This document shows positions 42,851-54,004 of a stretch of DNA of 64,000 nucleotides, piece by piece. The stretch comes from Forficula auricularia. Taxonomy: Eukaryota > Arthropoda > Insecta > Dermaptera > Forficulidae. The stretch's first letter is position 1, and every line of letters starts with the position of its first letter. The DNA lies in the NCBI GenBank assembly GCA_024734495.1, contig JALMQS010000225.1:15584591-15648590 (forward strand), in the 5' to 3' direction. Below the pieces are notes generated by a model. It searched no databases. It saw only the letters and a program-made list of their open reading frames with translations, and was not told the origin of the DNA. The translations under genes and the position numbers were made by a program.

Positions 42851-43665
42851 GCGAAGCTATCCAACATTAACAGTAACAAAAAAATTTAAATAAAAACCAG
42901 ATACTAGATACTCACATGGCGAAATTACTATGTGGGGTCAGACGACGTGTCCGACACGTATATATTACATTACATGTTTAATATAATTTTAAAAGAGCTA
43001 TACAACGATTCATTAGGTTCCGAAAAAAATTTTGTTATCAACACTTTTATGCTTGGGTAAGCCTCCCTACAGCTAAGAGATTTAGCATGAAAAAAGTGTT
43101 GAAATTTCCTAACTAGACACTGGTGCAAGCAACTCTACTGTGAACAAAATAGCTGTAAATAGCAGCTTTAAAAATCAGCTAACTATTCAAGAACTATTCC
43201 CCAATTAATATACCTTAATTTCTCAGATATAATGGGAGTTCGAGTTTTATAAACTTCCCAAAGCTGCTAGAGTTTAACTGGAGAATTAAAAATGTAGTTA
43301 TTTCAATTTTAAATATTCATTCCCTATTCATGTAAACTTTTAACAAAGAAAGACAATCTGTTCAATTTTCTTTTTTGATCAACAAACTTGGGAAATTCAA
43401 TGACCGACCGTTATCGGGTTTAATGACTTGACTAGTGGACTGGAAGGTTTTAATTACACCAAATAAGGAATGAATGAGGAAAGTTTCAATGACCATTCAT
43501 TCTCAGGCTCTATTAATTAGATGACAGAGACATCCCACAAAGTTTAAACAACAAACGTTCTATTTATTGTCTTGTACACACAATCAATCTCTCGTTCACT
43601 CACATTTAAAACCAAGACTGTCTTAAGCAATCTAAATTCTAGAATTATTTGAAACAAATCATATT

Positions 43666-43760
43666 TTTTTTTTTTAATGCAATCGAATGCAAGAAAGGGC
43701 AGACCAGTAAAGATGCACGCCCTATAGATCTCGAAAGACGTTGCATTATCTAAGAGAAGG
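43666..43760 (-). mobile_element. A-tailed retroposon fragment, second copy
   Basis: The same end as 11,184 (minus: CTTGCATTCGATTGCATT then an A run). Short, non-coding. Confidence 0.55.
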
Positions 43761-44084
43761 GAAAGTGGAGCCGTATATGTTTGGGCATCCGGGTTTTGTA
43801 GGTTTGAAGATTATAAGTGGATTAAAGATGGAGGTTGGGAGAGAGTTCCAGTTCCTTGATCATATAGTTTATTTGAATATATTTATATCCTATATTTATT
43901 TAAAATATAATATTTTTTTGACCAAACCAGCGAAACAAATCTTGTGACCCTCCAATTTCAGAAAATATTAAATTCAAGACTTAAACAGTACTTTTAATTG
44001 ATCTAAAATCATTGAATTTAGTACCTTGCTAGGTATAAAAACATAATCCAAAAATGTGAAAAATTGAATTCTTTCACATGATAG

Positions 44085-45165
44085 CACAACAAATAATAAT
44101 AATACTTACTTAATTAGTTACTTAGACGACCCGTTATTCGATGCGTCGATTCGTTGCATGCGGGTCCCAAGAATATTTCCATCTGTCTCTGTGTTTGGCT
44201 ATCGTAGTCCATTACTCCTTGATAGTTTGGCTATTTGTCGCTCTAAGGGAAATGCTCCTATTCAAGGAGTCGGCCCAGCGGATTGGCGGTCTCCCGAGGG
44301 GTCTTATCTTTTCACGGGGTATCCATAGCTGCACTGCCAGGCTCCATCTTTCATCCTCTCTCCTGGCAAGATGACCTGCCCAATCGTGTTTTCGCTTGAG
44401 AGAATATTGTAGCATATCTCTCACCCCCGACATTTCGCGTATATCCCGGTTGTGCAGCCCAAGCATGCGTTGACAGCGGAGGTTTAAGCCGACCAATCTT
44501 CTTTCGATTGCCGCCTGGATGACATTTATTTTGTTTTCGTGGGCCTTCGTTAAGGTCCACGCTTCACAACCGTAACTAAGGGCAGGCAACACTGTTGAAT
44601 TGAATAGATCAGCTTTAAGTTTGTTTATCTTTGGACGCCTCAAACACGGTGCGAATTGTACTATATGCGGCCCAGCCAGCTTTCCGTCTTCTTTGAAGTT
44701 CGGGTGCAAAGTCGTTCTTCATGTTTAAAAGTCTCCCCAAATATATATATTCCTCGACTTCTTCCAGAGGATGGTTTTCCAGGTATACCGGCTCATTAGA
44801 TGATAAGGAGTTTCTCATAAACTTTGTCTTGGCGATATTGATGACAAGACCGGCATTTTTTCCTTCTTGGTTTAGTTGGTTTAACATTTCAGTTGCATCC
44901 CCTGGTGAATCTGTTATGAGAACAATGTCATCGGCAAATCTTAAATGATTCAATTTCCGCCCATTGACGTTTATGCCGTAGTTTTCTCAAGAGCATCGCC
45001 TCATCACCGATTCCAAACATGCGGAGAATATACTTGGGAGATATCGGGTCTCCCTGCCGAACTACTTTTTCCACCTGCACAACTACTTCTTTGAGAAATG
45101 GTGTAAATTTCGTTGAGCATCCAGTGTAGCACTCTGCTAAATAATAATAATAATATATAATAATA
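44085..45165 (-). pseudogene. RTE-type LINE reverse transcriptase remnant
   Basis: On the minus strand, 45,090-44,950 reads VRQGDPISPK (RT motif before the catalytic block), with frame shifts. 44,953-44,615 reads NHLRFADDIVLITDSPGDAT, with the FADD catalytic centre, then AGLVINIAKTKFM and a VEEYIYLGRLL block. After a further shift, 44,640-44,212 gives LPALSYGCEAWTLTKAHENK, WAGHLARREDERW and GRPPIRWADSL, the C-terminal region typical of RTE/BovB-like elements. A (ATT)n run at 44,092-44,110 fits an RTE 3' tail. The endonuclease and the N-terminal half of RT are missing. At least two frame breaks make it dead. Confidence 0.88.
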
Positions 45166-46164
45166 ATCCGGCCAAATGCGAGTCGGACCGAAGGTTACCA
45201 TATAACTTCCAAAATAGCTGAGATATTAAATTCGTTCTTATTTGTCGTTGATAAGAAGAGAGTGAGAAAATTATCACCTAGGAAACTTTGGAACTCACTC
45301 CCATCGTAATTTTAAAGTAAAGTAAATTTTAAAATTAAGTTTAATTCTAGTTAAAGAGTTATCTATTTAGAGCAATACCTCACAACCCATGATAAAAAGA
45401 ATTTTTTTACTTTTGTTCTCATTAAAAATTCGACCCTTTCCAAAAAAAATTAAAAAAAAAATTGATTTCAGAAAATTTGAATACAGATAACATGTAAATT
45501 TCAAGTTTGAATCTAATACCTTCACTGCTCTGAAAGACAGACATTTTATTGCTACACTAATAGAGTCTCGTTTTACTTTTAAATGTAATACTAAAAAAGA
45601 GTGTGTAAGCAATAAACAAAATTAACTACTTCACAAACGACGAAAAGAGAAATGAGATGGATGCTAAAAGTACAAGGAAGAGATTTCTTTTATATACTAG
45701 TTGAAAAAGATGAGATATAATCAGTAAGTAGTGCAGGTACATTTTCCAAAAAATTTGAAATTTGAATTTTATAATTTTGATTTAGACAAACATGGTTTTC
45801 CAATTAAAACGCATTTCAATGAAAATGGAAATATTAAAGAAATACAATTTGAATGTATGATCATAAAAGCGAATATAAATTCAACTGTTGTACAGTCGGT
45901 TGCCGACGTTGCAGCCAACTATATGACAAAAAAACTTTAGTTGAAAGTACCTTCATAATTGTCATATCTCCTTCTTTAAAGAATGGTTCCCATAAGGGGG
46001 GAGTACAAGTGCACCCGCGGGTCTTGGACCCTGGAGTGACATTTTTTAAGGGGCTTAAGACCACACGACAGAAGTAATATATGCATAGCATTTGCCATAT
46101 ATGCATGCCATGGCATTTATAATTCTAATATTCTAAAATTATTCAAATTTATATTTTTATAAAA

Positions 46165-46350
46165 AATAAACCTGAAGAAGGAGGGAAGAATCCTCCGAAA
46201 CGTCGGTTTGAAAGGAAAGGAGGAAGGATTCCAATAAATTACACCTTATTTGATATCTGTTAATTTTTTCTTTCCTCACTACCCCTGGGCTGCTTTACAT
46301 TACATTCAATTAAAAGTTCTACCAGTCCATCTCTCTCCAGAGAAAATTTC
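46165..46350 (+). mobile_element. Penelope-like terminal repeat fragment (copy B) with CTGAAGA hairpin
   Basis: CTGAAGA at 46,172, stem GGAGG...CCTCC, then GAAACGTC at 46,198. The downstream CCCTGGGCTGC, CAATTAAAAGTTCTACCAGT and CCATCTCTCTCCAGAGA match copy A (17.93 kb) and, inverted, 58.6 kb. The class assignment is inferred. Confidence 0.5.
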
Positions 46351-47102
46351 GTTGTAAAAAAATAAATTTTTTAAGTAAACTTTTAATTATTTTTATAAAA
46401 ATATAAATTTTAATAATTTTATAATTTTTGAAAAGGTAATAGTATTTTTCGACAATGATTGATGATGACTGTGCTAGATCACAGCCCAACCGTGACGCGT
46501 GACGGCTCAATTCTATTTACTGCCAAGTAAAATAAAAAGTGTGCAAGGCGCGCCAAAAGAAGTTATCATTTCAAAAAATGAAAAATATTTTTTAACTGTA
46601 AAAATTATTGTCTAACAAACGATAAAACGAACCAAATTCAAATGAAATTGAAGTTAGTTTAAAATAGATAGCAAAATTTGTACCGAATAGAGGGACAGAA
46701 AGCGAGTTAATAACAACGAGGAAGCTTAACTCCATGAATGATACATATCAAATTACGATAAGTAAATGAAAATTTGAGTGAAAACAATACTCTTTATATA
46801 TATTAAAATTTCGAAAACTCGTGCGAAATTAATATTTTAAATGTGGCAACGCCTGTAGGGTATGCAAGTGCTATGCTTTGAGGATTGATCTGTAAGCTAT
46901 ATGAAGGGAGTTGCCGTATAGCTGCGTTGAATCGATTGCAAAATTTGTACTGGGTAAACAAACAAACAAACAGATAGACAAGAAAACGGGTTTATATTGC
47001 ATTCACATCCACTTCTGAGCTATGTTTAAAGTTTAAAGTCTCTAACTCATCGGGAAGTTAGCTTAAAATTGATTGTAAAATTTGTACCGAACAGAAAGCG
47101 AA

Positions 47103-48252
47103 GAGCCCACGACGGCCAGACCTTCGTTATTTAATAAAAGCTGAAAGTTTTTCTGTGCATGTCCCCTATACAGGTAAGAACGACCAGCGACTATATAGAA
47201 GTTTACAGGTTGTGGTTACGTTGGCAGGTAACAGGTAATAAAGGTGTATAAAATAGTACTTTAAATTCGTTAAAGTATAAAGATCAATTTTTATATTTTC
47301 TTCGGGATAACTTTAGAAATCTCGTCATCCATTGCCGGACACTTACGACAGCTGCTACTCTTGCCAGAGACACCCCTAAACTTTCTTTTTGATTTTAAGT
47401 CGATTCTTCCACGTTATCAGTTGCCATTAATAGTCAAAATAACAAAAATGGAATGCAATAAGGTTATTCCTCTAGTATTAGATAAGAATTCAGCAGAGGC
47501 TACCCATTGGCTGAATCCTTCTCCATTACTTAATTATATACATATACAGCCATCAAAATTGTATCAACTTTATAACCATTGAGGAATATCATCATGCTCG
47601 GACACCTTATACACAAATATGGCGCTCGTCTTCGAAGACTCATCAACTCTTAGGAACTGATGATGGCATTATTTAATTAAAGCCGAAACGTTTTCCATAA
47701 TTGGGAGTTTTTATTCAGCAGAGGCTACCCATTGGCTGAATCCCTCTCCATTACTTAATTATATAAGAATCGATGGTTATTTTTGATTTTAAGACGATTT
47801 CTCCATGTCTTCACCAATGGTTATCAATAATAACCGAAATGTCAAAAATCTATGTAAAAACCATTAAAACTGTCCGCCTAGTTGAGGTAACATTTTTTTA
47901 TGAGGTCGCCATAGTATACATATAAAATTTATTTTTATATTTTATAACGAAAGTATAATTATAATTTGTTAAAGTTTATGGGTGTCTTGCAAGGTGTGTG
48001 TAGCAACTGTCATAAGTGTCCGGCAATGGATGACGAGATTTCTAAAGTTATCCCGAAGAAAATATGAAAAAATTGAGCTTGCTTCTAACGAATTTAAAGT
48101 ACTATTTTATACACCTTTATTACCTGTTACCTGCCAACGTAACCACAACCCAAACTTTATAGTCGCTGGTCGTTCTTACCTGTAGTAGGGGATATGCACA
48201 GAAAAACTTTCATCTTTTATAAAAATAACGAAGGTCTGGCCGTCGTGGGCTC
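47103..48252. repeat. Large inverted repeat, ~260-bp arms
   Basis: Arms 47,103-47,363 and 47,993-48,252 are near-identical inverted copies (AGCCCACGACGGCCAGACCT and complement). The centre has a direct repeat of CAGCAGAGGCTACCCATTGG (47,499 and 47,720) and, between the two, a CTGATGA-GGC...GCC-GAAAC motif at 47,657-47,689. Confidence 0.85.
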
Positions 48253-49940
48253 TTGGGCTATAATATAAACGTGGTAAAATTGTACAGTTTAGTGCAGGAA
48301 GATTCTCTTTTTAATACAATTCAGTAACTTTTTATAGATCTACGTGACCATGTGACTATACTCCAATGGATTCAAGAAGAAATTTAAGCTTTATATGTAT
48401 GTAAATGTAAATAAAGTTTGATTGAAAAATTGATTTTCGCGTTTAGGCGTTTACCCTTAGGATCATTGGAAAGTAAAAATGTATGTGATTGTAGTTAATG
48501 TTAGTTTAATTTTTATTTTTAGGACCTTATCCAGTACACTATATTTTTTTCATTAAAATAACAATCCACAAGGACAACGCCACAGCGATTGGTGAAATAA
48601 CAAAAAATAAAATCCATTCTAGGTGACCAACTTTCTGCACTTAATAAAAAACACATACTTATTTCATAATAAGGGGCCCTCTTCAGATTGTGTGTCCCGG
48701 GTTCGAAATTTCATGTCGATCAGTTAATTTGAAGGCGGGCATTGCAGCTAGTCTTTATCTTTATATATATACCATATAAACAGAAGGTGGCGTTTCATTC
48801 ATTCATAACTTTTAAGGAGTTANNNNNNNNNNNNNNNNNNNNNNNNNNNNNNNNNNNNNNNNNNNNNNNNNNNNNNNNNNNNNNNNNNNNNNNNNNNNNN
48901 NNNNNNNNNNNNNNNNNNNNNNNNNNNNNNNNNNNNNNNNNNNNNNNNNNNNNNNNNNNNNNNNNNNNNNNNNNNNNNNNNNNNNNNNNNNNNNNNNNNN
49001 NNNNNNNNNNNNNNNNNNNNNNNNNNNNNNNNNNNNNNNNNNNNNNNNNNNNNNNNNNNNNNNTAACGAAAGTATAATTATAATTTATTAAAGTTTATGG
49101 GTGTCTTGCAGGGGGGTAGCAACTGTCATAAGTGTCCGGCAATGGATGACGAGATTTCTAAAGTTATCCCGAAGAAAATATAAAAAAATTGAGCTTTATA
49201 CTTTAACGAATTTAAAGTACTATTTTATACACCTTTATTACCTGTTACCTGCCAACGTAACCACAACCCAAACTCTATAGTCGCTGGTCGTTCTCACCTG
49301 TATAGGGGACATGCACAGAAAAACTTTCAGCTTTTATAAAATAACGAAGGTCTGGCCGTCGTGGGCTCTTGGGCTATAATATAAACGTGGTAAAATTGTA
49401 CAGTTTAGTGCAGGAAAATTCTCTTTTTAATACAATTCAGTAACTTTTTTTAGATCTACGTGACCATGTGACTATACTCAATGGATTCAAGAAGAATTAA
49501 GCTTTATATGTATGTAAATGTAAATAAAGTTTGATTGAAAAATGTTCGGTTTAGGCGTTTACCCTTAGGACATTTGGAAAGTAAAAATGTATGTGATTGT
49601 AGTTAATGTTAGTTTAATTTTTATTTTTAGGACCTTAACCAGTACACTATATTTTTTTCATTAAAATAACAATCCACAAGGACAACGCCACAGCGATTCG
49701 TTGAAGAATAACTTTTAAAAACGTAAAACCTTTGGTGGCATTAATTGTTGCTTTCCGCTTAATAAAAAACACATACTTATTTCATAATAAGGGGCCCTCT
49801 TCAGATTGTGCGTCCCGGGTTCGAAATTTCATGTCGATCAGTTAATTTGAAGGCGGGCATTGCAGCTAGTCTTTATCTTTATATATATACCATATAAACA
49901 GAAGGTGGCGTTTCATTCATTCATAACTTTTAAGGAGTTA
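47944..49940 (+). repeat. Two near copies of a ~1.12-kb block around an assembly gap
   Basis: 47,944-48,822 and 49,064-49,940 align almost throughout (both start TAACGAAAGTATAATTATAA and both contain a Helitron-like 3' end AAGGCGGGCATT-GCAGCTAG at 48,751 and 49,869). One ~65-bp patch differs (48,580-48,645 against 49,695-49,760). A true tandem duplication or two haplotypes placed side by side. Confidence 0.85.
48823..49063. other. Assembly gap, 241 N
   Basis: Undetermined bases. The frame read through it is meaningless. Confidence 1.
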
Positions 49941-49999
49941 GGTGTTGGTTCTAGGTGAAACATTTTAATATTGCTCAAGTTTTATTATTATATTTCATT

Positions 50000-52900
50000 C
50001 ATTCATTCATTCTCGAATAGCCTAAACCAATGGACCTAGAAAGATGGTATTTGGACTGTATATTCTTTTATGATTTAGTGAGTTAAGAAGTAATTTTTGA
50101 AATTCGAATCCTAAAGTTGGGAAAGTGCCTCAAAATTTGTTTTCAGATTTTTTCAACATCTCTTAAACCATAAAAGATATCGACATGGTTTTAGTTTAGA
50201 AAAGTGAAGTATTACAATACAAAAAAGAAAAACATATTTGAGTTTTTTCAATTATCCGCCTCTGAAAGGGAGATATAGTCATTTTGGATTAAATTTTTGA
50301 GATTTTTAAAGGGTTTTATTTATCTCCTAAGGTTTTCAAGTTTTTTTAGCATTCAATTTTGATATTTAGTTTTAATGTTGAAATATCCCGAAAGTGGTTT
50401 TTATTTTCATTTTTTCAAAATTTGACCCCTGAACCGAAAATAAGGGATTTTTGATTTTGCATTCTTAAACACAAAAGCTTTCATATCTCCTAATTTTTTT
50501 ATGTTATTGAGTTCATAATTGGGATACAGGTTGCGATGGTCCAGTGAAAAGTCCCATCAAAAAGTAAAATTCTGAAAATGGGCATCGCGAGTGAGAGGAA
50601 GGAAATAATTTGGATAGGATTACTACTTATTAACTAATAATTAAGAAATGAAGAGAATTGAACAGATTGATATTAAGAACCCTCTCTTGGTCGGCAAGAT
50701 GTCGGCTGAAGAGTCGAAAGTATTTAACAACCGGTAGATAAAATGAGAAATTAACAGTAGATACTGAAAGGGAAAAAGGAAAAAATTGTATGAATTTTTT
50801 TAGAAGTAGGGTTCAAGAATTCATTGTACCTACCTTGGTTAGCGTTTATCGAAAGATTTGATACCAAAGTCAGTCTTGAAATGTTGGATCAATATCCGAC
50901 ATATTCTGACAATCTCATACAATACATCACCTTAACTTAGAGATTTCATCCGAAATTCTTTACCAAAGAGTATCTCAGGAATTTCTACAGGAAAAGCTGT
51001 GAGGGATATTTGAATGAGAATCAATAAATAACTTATATCAATAAAGGGTAATACGAGACAATTCATATTCAATTTAATCTACGGTCCAAACGATATTTTA
51101 CTCATCCGAACGTTACAAGTCCCTAGCTAATCAATACAGCTTGCACCTGCTTAAAAGATACTTCAAGCTTTTTCTTACCATTGTAGGTTCACTTCAAAAA
51201 AATATTAGCGTTTTTGTCGTTACAGTTTTTCTTAGATATTATCATTGGGTGTAATAAAATCAATGAATTTCTTAAAATGGTACTTTGCATATTATCTTCA
51301 ATTCCCAAACACCTAAAGCCCATTCGGGTTATACGATTAGATATATCCAAGAAGAAACAACTCAGTTTTCAATTGAGTTTTATCAATTAGGGTTCTAGAG
51401 ACTGCAAAAGTAAGATTTCTTAAAGAAGCTTTAAAACCGCAACAAAGGGACAGTCATACAAACAGACAATTAGGGTTCCATTTTTACATCTTTCGGAATG
51501 AAACTCTAAAATTATTTTTGAATGAAAAGAAATGAGGATTCAGGGGTTGAGGTGAAATTATACGATTATGTTTATGAGCTTGGATAAAGGAATCTTTTTA
51601 AGAGGAAGAAAGGGTAAAAATTTCAGTAACTAGATGTCAATAATAGGCAAATGAGCTACTTTGATTTGTAACAAATTAAAGTGCGAAAGAGATGTTTGCG
51701 AAGCGCATATTTCCCCCAAAACCTAAGTTCAAGATTCGCTGATAGCAAAAATTTGATTGGCTATCATTTGGACCCTACACTAACGCTACTAGCATTCAAA
51801 CAAAATATCACATTACAGAGGATCTGGCTAAATGTACTCTAGTATCTGAGGCCGAAAAAAAGTAACCAGAATAATAAATATAGGTAGTTGTAGTTTACGT
51901 TCGCAGTAAAAGAACACGAACTTTAGCCAAAATGCTCGAAAGACACTTTGACAAATTAAATAACCTTCCCTAGCCCGAGCAATATTGATAAGCATCTTGT
52001 AGGCCAAAGGTCCGATATGCAACTAGTTTTTATAAAAAGGGAAGCTTCTGCGATGGACGAAAGATTTAAGGAGTTTCTTAATGTCCGTGTACATATTTTT
52101 TGATCCAAGCTCAAAGAACCCTTTTAAAATAACTGATATAAATACATATATCTTAAAGAGAAATCCATACAAAAGAAATTAACTCGGAAGTGGCAGTATC
52201 TTTTATTTTTATGGATAATTCTAACACGGTTAGCTACAAAAACATTGTAAGAATTCACAATGAACATTCTGAGCCGATTAACCCTTGATTATTCCTCCCA
52301 AAGTTGAAAATTTAGTATTTAGACGAGATTTATTTTCAAACCATAGGAAAAGAATATTTCCATTCACTAGATTAACACATTTTTGAAGTGTATTTATTAT
52401 TATACATTTATATTAATTAGGTTTCCGGATAATAACATTTCGCATCCATTCTTTATTTAATAATTTAATAACAATTTAATTAAGAAAAATGCGAATTGAA
52501 ATTGAAAGGTCTCCTGAGGCATCCTAATGATCACTTCGGTATTAATACAATTCAATTCATTAACAAATTATGGCTTCGCTCGTATAGTTCTTTTCGGTTC
52601 TTTTATTCATTAATACTTTTTTTGGTCGGCACAATGTCGTATATCGGCACGAATAGAGCAACCATCCTAAGAGTGTTTTATTGTAAATTTAAATGAAAAG
52701 AGGTGCTTTTAACTTTTAAAATTGTAGGGCTGTTTTATTACATAAATTTCATCAAAATAATTTAGTTCTTAACGATCTAGAATCTAGATATTATAATCCC
52801 ACCCAAAACATTTCTGTAAAAAAATAGGCCAAAGTAGGGAAATCTAGGATGCAGTCAAGTTAAATTCGCCAAGAATAATTAAATGTGGTACTATAATGTT
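50000..52900. other. AT-rich stretch, no gene recognised
   Basis: 49,920-50,000 carries the inverse of the 2.2-kb dispersed repeat. Beyond it, the poly-T-rich 50,000-50,600 looks like old repeat. I see no domain, splice-consistent exon or RNA gene. Confidence 0.4.
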
Positions 52901-52913
52901 TTAAAATTATAAA

Positions 52914-53133
52914 TTGTGGTGTTTTTTGAGGCTCTTGAAAACCTTTAAAACAGATGTAATATCTTCGTTAGGAAAAATAAAATAAAATTTCTTTATATTC
53001 TAACAAGTTTATTTTCATGAAAACTTATGAGACGTTTCGGCGGATAAGTTTTTCATGAAAAAATTTTTATTTCCTTTTTCCTAACGAAGACATTATAGGT
53101 TTTTCAAAGAGCCTCAAAAAACACCACTAATTT
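52914..53133. repeat. Foldback element, ~90-bp arms
   Basis: Arms 52,914-52,985 and 53,065-53,133 (GTGGTGTTTTTTGAGGCTCT and complement). The inner pair TTTTCATGAAAACTTAT / ATAAGTTTTTCATGAAAA surrounds GAGACGTTTCGGCGG, which on the minus strand reads CCGCCGAAACGTC. Confidence 0.8.
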
Positions 53134-53227
53134 ATAAGAATAATTAAGTTGAAAAAATAGTAATTTCAATTCAATTGCATTCTTTTAATTTTGAATGACA
53201 AAATATATTTGTGGACTTTTAATTTAA

Positions 53228-53675
53228 ATTATTTTCATGAAACTTGGTTGTTTGTGAACCGTTCATGGCACATAATATTTTCTTTAACCATGGACATTTC
53301 CAGCATTCGTTCTGTAATTGTTTTATTTTTATTCATATCTTAAATCCTGAACTTCTATAATGCCTGCCAGTGAGTTATTGAGGACTGTAAAGCCCATATA
53401 TTGGTCTTGGTCCTAATCAGAAAATGAACATCAAGGTACCATAAAGATAAACAAAGAGGTTGTCCCCGCTTGCACAAACATACACACATATATATAAAAA
53501 ATATATATCTGTATATATATATATGACATTGTTTGAGACTATAAGCCAAAGGATTGGCCCTCATCATCAGTTTTAATAAAAATAATATTTATAATTATTT
53601 TCATGAAACTTGGTTGTTTGTGAACCGTTCATGGCACATAATATTTTCTTTTAACCATGACATTTCCAGCATTTA
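53228..53675 (+). repeat. ~83-bp direct duplication (53,228-53,308 and 53,594-53,675)
   Basis: Both contain ATTTTCATGAAACTTGGTTG and GTGAACCGTTCATGGCACAT with only one- or two-base indels. The second copy sits inside the palindrome at 53.44-54.0 kb. Confidence 0.85.
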
Positions 53676-54003
53676 AAAATAATATTTATAATTAAAAAGA
53701 CTGATGAGGTCCAAGCCTTCAAAATTATAGTCTCAAACAAAAAATAATATTTTATATATATATAAATTTATATATATATATTTTATATATATATATATAT
53801 ATGTAAATTGTATCTCCCGCTTATAAATTATATTAAATTATCTGAGGGTTATAGTATTGCATGGTGTTCTGGACTCAACATGTCTGCTCTAATAGACCAC
53901 ATGTTATGATATTAAATGAGTGAGTGTATGGATGAAAGGGCTCTTATTCAATTTGTGTATGTTTATTTGCATCAAGCAGAGGACAACCTCTTTGTTTCTA
54001 TTT
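53440..54003. repeat. Nested palindrome with two inverted CTGATGA motifs
   Basis: Outer arms 53,440-53,482 and 53,955-54,003 (AAACAAAGAGGTTGTCC and complement). Inner CTGATGA...TTATAGTCTCAAAC units are at 53,570 (minus) and 53,701 (plus), relatives of the 37.2-kb motif but with GAAA decayed. AT runs lie at the centre. Confidence 0.75.
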
Positions 54004-54004
54004 A

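Noticed and set aside
44141..44374. Plus-strand frame of 77 codons
   Set aside because: Antisense shadow of the RTE-type reverse transcriptase remnant.
46172..46210. Calling this a functional hammerhead ribozyme
   Set aside because: GAAAC runs straight into GTC with no room for a stem III loop; kept only as part of the motif family.
48742..49077. 111-codon open frame on the plus strand
   Set aside because: It only stays open because it runs through 241 undetermined bases.
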